Part shown: one piece after another, positions 1 through 7,608 of the stretch
How positions within the stretch are numbered: position 1 is the stretch's first letter
How the letters are laid out: each line of letters opens with the position of its first letter
The notes under the pieces: model-generated
Databases searched by the model: none
Told to the model about the DNA's origin: nothing
The model's input: only the letters and a program-made list of their open reading frames with translations
From: Desulfovibrio subterraneus
GTDB taxonomy: Bacteria > Desulfobacterota > Desulfovibrionia > Desulfovibrionales > Desulfovibrionaceae
Assembly (NCBI RefSeq): GCF_013340285.1
Contig: NZ_BLVO01000013.1
Span: 541,574 to 605,573 of the forward strand
Direction: 5' to 3'
DNA: 64,000 bases
Program-made: the position numbers and the translations under genes

Positions 1-117
1 GTTATCCAGCGCCCGCGTGGCAGAGCCGGGATAGGAGTAACTTATATTTTCTGCACGGAGTAGAGGCAGGCCGATTTCTGCGGCCGTGTGATGTTTGCAG
101 TCGGGAGTATGTGTCAT
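1..117 (-). CDS. cbiO: Cobalt/nickel ECF transporter ATPase CbiO, N-terminal fragment
   Basis: Only the first 39 codons lie in the window; the gene continues beyond position 1. The ATG at 117-115 overlaps the stop of cbiQ in an ATGA arrangement, which indicates translational coupling. The visible residues end in LLRAENISYSYPGSATRALDN-like sequence (residues 19-39), the usual first beta strand and A-loop (aromatic Y before the Walker A motif) of an ABC ATPase. The Walker motifs themselves are outside the window, so the call rests on this strand and on its place after cbiM-cbiQ. The role would be to energise uptake of cobalt or nickel at the cytoplasmic face. Confidence 0.75.
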   Translation of the reverse strand, partial: MTHTPDCKHHTAAEIGLPLLRAENISYSYPGSATRALDN

Positions 118-899
118 GGCATTACCGTGAGCGGGCCGAAGCGCAGGATGAGGTCGTAGCCGAAGCTGATGGCAAAGGGAGCTGTAATCATGAGTGCTGT
201 GGCAATGTCCTGCAGATGCAGCCGTTGTTCGTGCAGGGTGCGGAACGTGCCTGAAAAACCGCGCAGCCGCATGGCGCTGTTTACGCGTTCGGCTCTGTCC
301 CAGCTCCGCACGAGCACCATGGCGGCAAGGTTTGCATAGGTTCTGTACGTGTGCATGTTTGTACCCGGAATAAAACCTCTGATTTTGGCCGCAGTACACA
401 GGCGTTCATACTCCTGTGCAATGACATGGATGTAGCGCCACGTGAAGAGAAAGAGCAGGGCCAGCTTGTCGGGAACATGCAGTGACGACAGGGCGGAACC
501 CGTTGCAGTGACTGTGGACGTGGCTATGAGCGCGATGAAGGTGAGGATGATGGCGTTTGACTTGAGGGTAATGAGCGCGGCAAGGCGTATGCCTTCCGCA
601 GTGGCCGTCAGGGGGCCGAAGTTCGCCAGAGGTGTGCCGGGGGTGGAAAAGGGCAGGAATATCCACAGCAGGGCCATGAACAGGTTCACCAGAGCCATGC
701 GTCGCATCAGCGGACCTGCCGGAGGGCGGGCCATGGCCATGAGCAGCAGGGAGATGGCAAGTACCGCAAGGGCGCTTTCCATGTGCTGCATTAGCGCGGT
801 GGGGATGGCGGAACAGACTGCTGCGAGTATCTTGCATCGGGGGTCAAGTCTGTGCATGGGGCTGGTGCCCGAGGAAAACGGCTCTTCTAGCATCCGCAC
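114..899 (-). CDS. cbiQ: ECF transporter transmembrane component CbiQ
   Basis: CbiQ is the T component of an energy-coupling-factor importer and couples the CbiM substrate-capture protein to the CbiO ATPase in the inner membrane. The 261-residue protein has about five hydrophobic segments. It carries two basic Ala-x-x-Arg-Gly coupling-helix signatures, AAKIRGF near residue 166 and AMRLRGF near residue 207, which normally dock on the ATPase. It is 67 bases downstream of cbiM and overlaps cbiO by four bases, so the three form one operon. No cbiN/nikN-like small subunit is visible between cbiM and cbiQ. Whether the metal is cobalt or nickel cannot be decided from sequence alone. Confidence 0.9.
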   Translation of the reverse strand: MRMLEEPFSSGTSPMHRLDPRCKILAAVCSAIPTALMQHMESALAVLAISLLLMAMARPPAGPLMRRMALVNLFMALLWIFLPFSTPGTPLANFGPLTATAEGIRLAALITLKSNAIILTFIALIATSTVTATGSALSSLHVPDKLALLFLFTWRYIHVIAQEYERLCTAAKIRGFIPGTNMHTYRTYANLAAMVLVRSWDRAERVNSAMRLRGFSGTFRTLHEQRLHLQDIATALMITAPFAISFGYDLILRFGPLTVMP

Positions 900-966
900 A
901 TCCTGTTATGGCAGCCCGTGAGGCAGACGGCAGCTCCGGAGATTGAGATAGCAGTGTGCTGCATGC

Positions 967-1638
967 TTATCGGGCCGAAGCCTCAGCAGGGTCTGCTGCG
1001 GCAGCCGCGTCATCGGCGTGATGATGCGCAGTTGCAGGAGCGGAGAAGGCAAGAACCTCCGGCCGTACCTTGGCAAGGAAGGATACCACCGAGGCGGTGA
1101 CAATGCCCTCTATGACCATGACCGGCAGGGTGGAGATGAGAAGCACCTGTGCCACATGAAAGAATGCATCGCCGGACAGGGCAAGGGAGCCTGCGGTAAG
1201 AACGGCTGACAGACCTACTGCAAAGGCCCCGCAGGCAAAGGCGGCAACAGAGCGGTTGGCCGTGCCGCGGGTGAGCAGGGGGCGGAACAGATAGAAACAG
1301 AGTACGGGGGGCAGTGCCATGTTCAGCGTGTTCACGCCTAGCGTGGTAAGCCCGCCGAACTGGAAGAGAATTGCCTGCAGCGCAAGGGCCACCAGAATGG
1401 CCGGAAAAGCGGCCCAGCCCAGAATGACCCCGAGCAGACCGTTCAGTACAAGGTGGGTGGCCGTGGGGCCGACCGGCACATGGATAAGGGAGGCGACGAA
1501 GAAGGCGGCGGAAAGAATGGCAACCGTGACAAGGTTGTCGTAATCCATTTTTTTCAGTCCGATGGCTGTTCCCACAACTGTGAGGCAGGCTGAGCCTGCA
1601 AGTACCATTGGTGTGAGAACCCCTTCTGAAATGTGCAT
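967..1638 (-). CDS. cbiM: Cobalt/nickel ECF transporter substrate-capture protein CbiM
   Basis: CbiM/NikM is the membrane S component that binds Co(II) or Ni(II). The chosen start gives the canonical N-terminus MHISEG, whose amino group and His2 are metal ligands in the family. An upstream in-frame extension of nine residues is rejected because the ATG at 1638 is preceded by AAGGGAG at a good distance. The protein is 223 residues, normal for the family, with about six to seven membrane segments. It has the conserved stretch around HVPVGPTATHLVLNGLLG, which holds further histidine ligands. It heads the cbiMQO operon. The C-terminus is rich in His and Ala (AHHHADDAAAAAD), a possible metal-buffering tail. 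Confidence 0.9.
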   Translation of the reverse strand: MHISEGVLTPMVLAGSACLTVVGTAIGLKKMDYDNLVTVAILSAAFFVASLIHVPVGPTATHLVLNGLLGVILGWAAFPAILVALALQAILFQFGGLTTLGVNTLNMALPPVLCFYLFRPLLTRGTANRSVAAFACGAFAVGLSAVLTAGSLALSGDAFFHVAQVLLISTLPVMVIEGIVTASVVSFLAKVRPEVLAFSAPATAHHHADDAAAAADPAEASAR

Positions 1639-1686
1639 TGGCCATCTCCCTTGTTTCCGGCGCACGTGCTGTCAAAAATGATTTGG

Positions 1687-1785
1687 TGTGTGCACGCTGT
1701 GCGGATGAATGCGTTTTCAGCTTTGCATACCACTCACTGTTCTTTGCCGTCAACGTGCCACAAATATAAAAAATGTGTGCACGCT
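1687..1785 (-). promoter_or_regulatory. Candidate cbiM control region: paired 12-bp repeats flanking a promoter-like sequence
   Basis: The 12-mer TGTGTGCACGCT occurs twice in the same orientation, at 1687-1698 and 1774-1785. Each copy contains the palindrome GTGCAC. Read toward cbiM, a promoter-like TTGACG (1753-1748), an 18-base spacer and TATGCA (1729-1724) lie between the copies. Two identical sites around a promoter suggest a metal-responsive repressor. I do not recognise the motif as the classical NikR operator, and I see no cobalamin-riboswitch B12 box in this leader. Confidence 0.35.
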
Positions 1786-1842
1786 CAACATGCTGATGCG
1801 TCTGGAACTGCAAGCCCGCGTAACCGGCTGCAAGAAAAGAAA

Positions 1843-1871
1843 AAAGGCCTCCGGTAAATCCGGAGGCCTTT
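1843..1871 (-). terminator. Intrinsic terminator of nhaD
   Basis: A perfect 12-bp stem (AAAGGCCTCCGG with CCGGAGGCCTTT) closes a five-base loop. On the - strand it is followed by a T-rich run, placed 22 bases past the nhaD stop. Confidence 0.85.
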
Positions 1872-1893
1872 GATGGATACGTCTTTTGTCTTT

Positions 1894-3342
1894 CTAGAAG
1901 AAGACAAGGGTGACGATGATGAAGCAGGGAATCAGAATGGAACCCGACCAGGCCATGTAGCCGAAGAAGCTGGGCATCTTGACACCCTGGTCTTCAGCGA
2001 TGGAGCGGACCATGAAGTTGGGGGCGTTACCGATATAGGTATTCGCACCCATGAACACGGCACCGGCGGAGATGGCGAGCAGGGTCTGGCTCATGTCGTT
2101 CATCAGGTGCACGGCGTCGCCACCTGCGGTGTTGAAGAACACAAGGTAGGTGGGAGCGTTGTCCAGGAAGGACGACAGCGCTCCGGTGAGCCAGAAGTAC
2201 ATGGGGTTAACAGGCGTGCCTTCATGCGAAACCATGTTGATCACGGCGGACAGCGCACCATGTTCACCGGCCTTCAGAATGGCGATGGCGGGAATCATGG
2301 AGATGAAGATACCGGAGAAGAGCTTGGCAACTTCAATAATGGGGAACCAGTTGAAGTCGTTCTTGCGACGGCTCTCGGGGTCGGTCAGCTTGAGAGACAG
2401 ACCGGCGATGACGAGCAGCAGAACGTCACGGGCGATGTTCTGCAGTTCCACCGGAACGTGATAGAGGTCGAAGGATACGTGGGGACGCCACATACCGGAC
2501 ATAAGAACTGCCGCAACAACGCCGCCGAGCAGAATCAGGTTGACCTTGCCTTCCATGCCGAACTTTTCGCCGGAACCGGCAGCGTCACCCTTGGGCATGG
2601 GCTTGCCTTCCTTGCCGAACAGATAGGTATCCATGGCAAAGAATACGGCGAGCAGAATGCTGGCTACAAGAGCCATGGGTGCAAGCATGTGCACGGTGGT
2701 CCAGAAGAAGGAAACACCCTTCAGGAAGCCGAGGAACAGCGGCGGGTCACCCAGAGGCGTCAGAGAACCACCCACGTTTGCAACCAGGAAGATGAAGAAC
2801 ACGACGGAGTGCACTTTGTACTTGCGGTGTGCGTTGGCGCGGAGCAGAGGACGGATGAGCAGCATGGCAGCACCGGTGGTACCCATCCAGCTCGCCAGCA
2901 GGGTGCCGATGAGCAGAATGCCGGTGTTGAGTGCGGGGGTGCCCACAAGGCTGCCGGTCAGGCGTACGCCGCCTGCAACGGTGAACAGGGCGAACAGCAG
3001 GATGATGAACGGGATATACTCAAGGAACAGAGTATGTATCGTTTCATACAAAGCCAGCTCAAAGCCGAACTGGAAAGTGAAGGGGACGAGAAACGCCAGC
3101 CCCCAGAATGCGGCAACCTTGCCGAAGTGGTGGTGCCAGAAATGCGGTGCCGCCAACGGAAAAATCGCGATGGAAAGCAGCATGCAGGCAAAAGGAATAA
3201 CCCACATTCCGGAAAGCAGAGCGCCATCCAGATGGGGGCCGCCATGTCCGCCTTCGCTGGCAAATGCGAGTGCGGGCAGCATAATGGCAGTCAGCGAAGC
3301 AGCGATGACAGCCAATGATTTGATAGAACGCCAGTTAAACAC
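1894..3342 (-). CDS. nhaD: NhaD-type sodium/proton antiporter (CitM/ArsB superfamily)
   Basis: This is a polytopic inner-membrane transporter of the NhaD/arsenite-permease-like ion transporter superfamily, predicted to exchange Na+ for H+. The GTG at 3342 is chosen because it has AAGGAGG eight bases upstream and starts a good cleavable signal-like segment ending ALAFA/SEGG. ATG codons further upstream lack a ribosome-binding site. The 482-residue product has many hydrophobic helices. It shows the family-type loops GTTGAAMLLIRPLLRAN and NVGGSLTPLGDPPLFLG, where the GG.LTP.GDPP motif is characteristic, and a His-rich stretch (HFWHHHFG) after the second helix. It is monocistronic, with its own terminator and a leader of more than 200 bases. 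Substrate specificity within the superfamily is inferred. Confidence 0.8.
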   Translation of the reverse strand: MFNWRSIKSLAVIAASLTAIMLPALAFASEGGHGGPHLDGALLSGMWVIPFACMLLSIAIFPLAAPHFWHHHFGKVAAFWGLAFLVPFTFQFGFELALYETIHTLFLEYIPFIILLFALFTVAGGVRLTGSLVGTPALNTGILLIGTLLASWMGTTGAAMLLIRPLLRANAHRKYKVHSVVFFIFLVANVGGSLTPLGDPPLFLGFLKGVSFFWTTVHMLAPMALVASILLAVFFAMDTYLFGKEGKPMPKGDAAGSGEKFGMEGKVNLILLGGVVAAVLMSGMWRPHVSFDLYHVPVELQNIARDVLLLVIAGLSLKLTDPESRRKNDFNWFPIIEVAKLFSGIFISMIPAIAILKAGEHGALSAVINMVSHEGTPVNPMYFWLTGALSSFLDNAPTYLVFFNTAGGDAVHLMNDMSQTLLAISAGAVFMGANTYIGNAPNFMVRSIAEDQGVKMPSFFGYMAWSGSILIPCFIIVTLVFF

Positions 3343-3804
3343 CGTCTCAGCCTCCTTGTTGTCGCGGTGAACGTCCATAGTCGAGTGCACGATAGTATCC
3401 TTGCAGCAGCGTCGTTTCCGGGAGAACCCCTCCTCGCCGGTAACGCTGCACGTTCCGATCTTCTGTTGATCCGGAAGCGTGACGCGATGGGAAACCCTGT
3501 GCGGATGCAGTGAAAAACTCCACAAGACCACAGACCTTCTAACGAGTACACACCGTCTTTTCAATAGACGCTAAGGGAAAAATTTAATAAAACCCGTAAC
3601 AAAAGATTAAAACGTTGCAAATTCATGTGGTTACTTTTTGATGAAAGATCATTGTGAAAAATGGGGCAAATGGTTTGTCTGATCAGCTTTCAGATTGTGT
3701 ACCCAACCAGTATAGGTGACAAATGCAGGAAACATCTGTAAAGCATGGTTTGCAAACATCAGCAGAACATCAACACACTTTAGATGTAACAGTGGAACAA
3801 CAGA
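3343..3804. other. Divergent intergenic region with long nhaD leader
   Basis: This 462-bp gap separates nhaD (-) and trmH (+). The part next to nhaD (about 3343-3560) is GC-balanced and holds several short inverted segments, for example GATC-AACAGAA-GATC around 3457-3471. The part from 3560 to 3680 is AT-rich, as expected for promoters. No protein or known riboswitch was recognised. Open frames extending nhaD upstream lack a ribosome-binding site. Confidence 0.4.
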
Positions 3805-4395
3805 ATGGTACGTGAAAGAACAACGCAGAGACTGGAAAAATTGGAACGGGTGCTCTCGCTCAGACAAAAGGATCTGACCCTGGTGCTCGCCAACATCCAC
3901 GATCCTCATAACGTGTCGGCAATATACAGAAGTTGTGATGCCTTCGGGGTGCCTAAGGTGCATCTTTACTATACGGACACGGCTTTTCCCACACTGGGCG
4001 CCAGTTCGTCGGCTTCTGCCCGCAAGTGGGTGGATACCGTGCGGCACAAGGATAAAGAGAGCCTGATGGCCGCCATGCGTGCCGAAGGCATGCAGGTTCT
4101 GGCAACCAGCTGCACCCCCAAGGCCAAGCCCCTGCAGGAATACGACCTGGTTCGTCCCACGGCCATCATCATGGGCAACGAACATCGCGGCGTGGATACC
4201 GAGCTTGTGGATGCTGTTGATGGTGAGGTCTACATTCCCATGTACGGCATGATCCAGAGCTTCAACGTTTCCGTGGCTGCCGCAGTCATTTTGTCGGAGG
4301 CTTCCCGCCAACGCCGGTTGGCAGGCAAGTATGATGCTCCCACCTATTCTGAAGAGGAATATGCGTCCATTCTGGCCCGGTGGGCTGAAAAGTAG
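3805..4395 (+). CDS. trmH: tRNA (guanosine-2'-O-)-methyltransferase, TrmH family
   Basis: This SPOUT-fold methyltransferase is predicted to methylate the 2'-OH of G18 in tRNA using S-adenosylmethionine. The three family motifs are present in order: PHNVSAIYRSCDAFG (residues 34-48, with the catalytic-type Arg42), IIMGNEHRGV (121-130) and IPMYGMIQSFNVSVA (144-158). The last two build the knotted cofactor site. The 196-residue length is slightly below E. coli TrmH (229), mainly in the C-terminal tail. The wording of motifs 1 and 3 is closer to TrmH than to RlmB or TrmL. The gene stands alone and ends at a strong bidirectional terminator. The start has only a weak ribosome-binding site, so initiation may be inefficient. 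Confidence 0.85.
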   Translation: MVRERTTQRLEKLERVLSLRQKDLTLVLANIHDPHNVSAIYRSCDAFGVPKVHLYYTDTAFPTLGASSSASARKWVDTVRHKDKESLMAAMRAEGMQVLATSCTPKAKPLQEYDLVRPTAIIMGNEHRGVDTELVDAVDGEVYIPMYGMIQSFNVSVAAAVILSEASRQRRLAGKYDAPTYSEEEYASILARWAEK

Positions 4396-4432
4396 CGTTC
4401 CTCGCACTCTATGGGGTAACACTGTTTGCCTG

Positions 4433-4482
4433 AAAAAAGGAACCGCCGTATCCTGTTGAAGATACGGCGGTTCCTTTTTTTA
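4433..4482. terminator. Bidirectional terminator between trmH and glycosyltransferase genes
   Basis: A 14-bp stem (4439-4452 with 4461-4474) closes an eight-base loop. It has an A-run on the left and a T-run on the right, so it can stop both convergent transcripts. Confidence 0.9.
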
Positions 4483-4493
4483 TTTCGAGCTTG

Positions 4494-5744
4494 TTACAAA
4501 ACTCCCAAGTCTTTTAGCCAGCCCTCATATAACTGCTGCAATTCCTTCTCACCGGCCTTGCCTGCCCAGTTTGCGAGCCCTGCTGCCTTCTTGATGAGCG
4601 GCCCCGGATCTTCAAGCAGCTTGTTGACGTGTTCGGCCTTGTCTATGGCCTGGCGGGCAAGCGGAATGTTGCCGGACTTTGCGGCAGTGGCCGCAAGCTG
4701 CTTGTAGTAGGGCAGCATGGGGAAGAAATAGGTTTGCAGCAGGCGCACGCCGCAGGCTTCAGCGAACTGACCGTTTTCCTCCAGCACAGCGGCAAGCAGG
4801 TTGTAGCCCGTGTGCCAGAGAGGTTCTTTCTGCAACATTTCCCAGCAGGCGGCGGGGCTGAATTGCTGCGTCATGGCAATGGTCAGCTCTTCTTCCCTCT
4901 CCGCAGGCAGGGTGATGTAGGATTCGAGCCACGGCGTAAGGGCCATCTCGTAGCCGTCGCGTCTGGCAAAACGGTGAACATCCGGTCCGAAGCAGCCCTT
5001 GCAGCGTTCATTGAGCAGGGCGGCGTTGTCATTGTCGTCATCGCCTCTGCCCGGGGTCTGGCTTTCAAGATGATACACACGGCTCTGCGTGATGACGGCG
5101 AGTCGCCTGCCTGCTTCCCGTATGCGGCAGCACAGTTCCAGATCTTCCGAGCCGTTGCGGTATCCGCTGAAGAATGCGCCACATTGGAAAAAGAGTTCCT
5201 TTTCCACCATGATGGCTGCGCCCGTTATGGCCTGCAGGGTGCGTTTTGCGTGTACGGCAGGGTGGTCAGCGGGGAAATTGGCATACAGATGTTCGGTGCG
5301 CAGCGAGGGCGTGAAGGTAATGCCGCAGTGCTGCACTCGGTTCGTATCCGGATACAGCAGCAGCGGCCCCGCAGCGCCGATGCGCGGATCGTCCTGCATG
5401 GCCTTCATGAGCGGCGGCAGCCAGTTGGGCGTAAGCAGGGTGTCGTTGTTCAGAAAGAGCAGAAGCCCGCCCCGTGCCGCTTTTGCCCCCGCATTGCAGG
5501 CAGGGCCGAATCCCGTGTTGCGGTTAAAGCGCAGGTGGGTGAACTTGTCGCCGAAAAGCTGTTCTCCGTGCGGGGCAAGCGCGGTGGCTGTTTCGTCTTC
5601 GGAGTGGTTGTCAGCGACGATCACTTCGAAAAAGTTGCCGGAGGTATGGGCGCGCAGGCTCTTCAGGCAGGCCTCCGTCAGGTCCCAGCGGTTCCAGACG
5701 GGAATGATGATGGAAACGAGAATGGTTGGGGGCATATGTCTCAT
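4494..5744 (-). CDS. Family 2 glycosyltransferase
   Basis: A GT-A fold glycosyltransferase occupies residues 8-240: VSIIIPVWNRWDLTEACL start, VIVADNHSEDET nucleotide-sugar region, NND metal-binding triad at residues 99-101, and an acceptor-side ED at 200-201 (GYRNGSEDLELC). The C-terminal 170 residues are helical and may be a TPR-like extension. The 416-residue protein has no membrane segment, so it is probably cytosolic or membrane-associated. It resembles rhamnosyl/heptosyl-type GT2 enzymes of surface polysaccharide or protein glycosylation. Its ATG overlaps the stop of the upstream glycosyltransferase (ATGA), indicating a two-gene operon with coupled translation. Donor and acceptor cannot be told from sequence. 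Confidence 0.85.
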   Translation of the reverse strand: MRHMPPTILVSIIIPVWNRWDLTEACLKSLRAHTSGNFFEVIVADNHSEDETATALAPHGEQLFGDKFTHLRFNRNTGFGPACNAGAKAARGGLLLFLNNDTLLTPNWLPPLMKAMQDDPRIGAAGPLLLYPDTNRVQHCGITFTPSLRTEHLYANFPADHPAVHAKRTLQAITGAAIMVEKELFFQCGAFFSGYRNGSEDLELCCRIREAGRRLAVITQSRVYHLESQTPGRGDDDNDNAALLNERCKGCFGPDVHRFARRDGYEMALTPWLESYITLPAEREEELTIAMTQQFSPAACWEMLQKEPLWHTGYNLLAAVLEENGQFAEACGVRLLQTYFFPMLPYYKQLAATAAKSGNIPLARQAIDKAEHVNKLLEDPGPLIKKAAGLANWAGKAGEKELQQLYEGWLKDLGVL

Positions 5745-7414
5745 GCGCCTGCCATATTGTGCAGACGGGCGGTTTTGCGTTTCAGGTCGTCCCGAACCAG
5801 AGTGCGGCTGGCATCTCTCAGTCTGGCAACGGCCTTTTCGCCGTGGATGTGTTCCAGTTTGATCTTGTTGCCGAAAATATGGCCGTTCTTGGCAGGGGTG
5901 TTGGCCTGCCGCAGGCTGGAGTGCTGCATGTGCCGGATACGCAGCGAGCCGTTGTAGACGGCGTGATACCCGGCAAGACCTGCGCGCATGTCCCGTTCCA
6001 GATCATCGAACTGGCTGGGCGAGAAGCGTACGTCGAACGCGCCGCAGGCGTCTATTGAACGTGCGCTGATCATGTGGCAGCAGCCGGATACATGCATGCA
6101 CGGTCTTGTGAACGCGGTCAAGGCGGTGTCGCGCTCGCCGGATGCATTGCCGTAAACGAAGGCGTGTTCCTGCAGGTCTTCAAAGCTGCGCTGGCCCATT
6201 GCCTGCGGCAGCAGGTGAAAGTCTGCGCACTGTATGGCGTGCGGGGCTGTGTGGTCAGTGATCGTGCAGCCCACGGCACCGGCTTGCGGATGCGCCTGTG
6301 CGGTGCTCCACAATGTGCGCAGCCAGTGATCCGGGAGGATGATGTCGTCATCCAGAAAGACCGTCCATGGCCGTTGCCGGACCTCGGGCAGCGAGAGCAG
6401 CCAGTTGCGCGCTGCCGGTGCGCCTACGTTGATGGGCAGGGATATGCGCCTGAACCGTCCTTCCGCCCATTGCGCAGCTTCACGGTCGAGCACGGCAGCT
6501 GTTGCATCCGTTGACCCGTTGTCCAGCACGAAGATAGGGCAGTCGCCTGTGTCGGATGCCCGCAGGCTTTCCAGCGTCTGTCGCAGCTGCTCTGCCTTGT
6601 TCCATGAATAGAGCACAATGGCCGGCGCGTTAAGGCTGTCTGGCAAAGGGGATTTGGCCAGCGGGGTGGATGCTTCGTAGGTCTGCAGGGTCAGGTTGGG
6701 ATGAAAGCCCATGGTCTTCCACAGATCACGGAACAGCGAGGCGGCGGTCTCTCTTTCGCCCAGCTGGAGGAGCAGGGTGGCTGTCTGCTGCGTATGCCAG
6801 AGGGCAAAACCCGGATGTGTCACCTGCTGCAGGGCAGCCATTGCCTGTTCGGTTCCGAGGGTGTGAGAGGTAATCTCCGCGTGCAGGCGGGCATGCAGTG
6901 CCTCACGTGCGGGCAGGGATTCGGGAATGGAATCTGCGATGCGCTGCGCCAGTTCAAAGTCGCCGCAGGCCAGTGCTCGGTTTATTCCGGCGTTGATCCA
7001 GTACAGGGAGTGCGGTCCGGCAAGGCGTGATGCGGTCAGGGCCCGTTGAATGTCCGGTGCCGTATGCGCCGCATGCCAGTCAGCGGATTCGGGATCGGTA
7101 AGATCCGGGGCGGTTGCCGTTTCCAGCCATCGGGATACGGGGAGTCCTGCCGCGCAGCCGGAAAGGGCATCCATATCTGCCATAAGGCGCAGCAGGCGTG
7201 CATCGAGCGGAGCATCCTGCATGGCCCATACGGTCATTTCAAGGGCAAACCGGCTGCACAGTTCTCGTATTTCATGCGATTCGGCCTGATTTGAGGCCCG
7301 CAGCGCAAAGGAAATGTGACGCCATTGATGTTCAAGCCCCAGCGCGCCGTATTCCAGCGTGGGCACGGCGGCGCAGAGTGCGTCTATCTGGTCGGCGGTA
7401 AAGGCCTGTGACAT
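5741..7414 (-). CDS. Large family 2 glycosyltransferase with helical N-terminal domain
   Basis: Residues 1-260 are helical and repeat-like (TPR-type spacing such as GDFELAQRIADSIP), without a clear catalytic motif. Residues 263-520 form a GT2 domain: IVLYSWNKAEQLRQTLES, VLDNGSTDAT, NVGAPAARNWL and the DDD triad at 355-357. A late motif FDVRFSPSQFDDLERD is shared almost unchanged with the divergently transcribed gene at 7605-9248, so the two are paralogues. The SPSQ-DDLE block probably supplies the catalytic base. The product is likely cytosolic and modifies surface glycans or flagellin-like proteins; this is inference. It is the first gene of a two-gene operon, and its ribosome-binding site AGGA lies in the last of several 12-bp repeats. 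Confidence 0.85.
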   Translation of the reverse strand: MSQAFTADQIDALCAAVPTLEYGALGLEHQWRHISFALRASNQAESHEIRELCSRFALEMTVWAMQDAPLDARLLRLMADMDALSGCAAGLPVSRWLETATAPDLTDPESADWHAAHTAPDIQRALTASRLAGPHSLYWINAGINRALACGDFELAQRIADSIPESLPAREALHARLHAEITSHTLGTEQAMAALQQVTHPGFALWHTQQTATLLLQLGERETAASLFRDLWKTMGFHPNLTLQTYEASTPLAKSPLPDSLNAPAIVLYSWNKAEQLRQTLESLRASDTGDCPIFVLDNGSTDATAAVLDREAAQWAEGRFRRISLPINVGAPAARNWLLSLPEVRQRPWTVFLDDDIILPDHWLRTLWSTAQAHPQAGAVGCTITDHTAPHAIQCADFHLLPQAMGQRSFEDLQEHAFVYGNASGERDTALTAFTRPCMHVSGCCHMISARSIDACGAFDVRFSPSQFDDLERDMRAGLAGYHAVYNGSLRIRHMQHSSLRQANTPAKNGHIFGNKIKLEHIHGEKAVARLRDASRTLVRDDLKRKTARLHNMAGA

Positions 7415-7422
7415 GGTACCGT

Positions 7423-7470
7423 CCTGTAACTATGCCTGTAATTATGCCTGTAACTGTGCCAGTCATTATG
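7423..7470. repeat. Four-copy 12-bp tandem repeat upstream of glycosyltransferase gene
   Basis: Successive units are CCTGTAACTATG, CCTGTAATTATG, CCTGTAACTGTG and a degenerate CCAGTCATTATG, directly abutting. They lie nine bases from the start codon of the - strand gene at 7414, in its untranslated leader. On the - strand each of the three good copies contains ACAGG, a weak ribosome-binding-site-like core. Confidence 0.8.
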
Positions 7471-7575
7471 TATGATATGCTCGAAGGATAGCGCGCTGAG
7501 GTATTGATTCCCTGCCGGAACCAAGGCACACTGCGAAGAGTCCGTTCTGACGAACTTTGAAGGGGACCGCACCGG

Positions 7576-7608
7576 ATGTCAACCCTGAACCAGAGGAACC
7601 TCTTGTGA
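7576..7608 (+). CDS. Possible 10-codon leader peptide coupled to glycosyltransferase
   Basis: ATG TCA ... TTG TGA encodes MSTLNQRNLL. It is preceded by AAGGGG at a usable distance, and its stop overlaps the GTG start of the next gene as GTGA. The arrangement is that of a translationally coupled leader. There is no homology evidence, so it may be chance. Confidence 0.3.
   Translation: MSTLNQRNLL

Noticed and set aside
1639-1860. Cobalamin riboswitch upstream of cbiM
   Set aside because: No B12 box or matching helices were found in the leader.
1870-3318. Long + strand open frame opposite nhaD
   Set aside because: Antisense to a gene with clear transporter motifs and helices; composition is Gly/His/Gln-rich, as typical of shadows.
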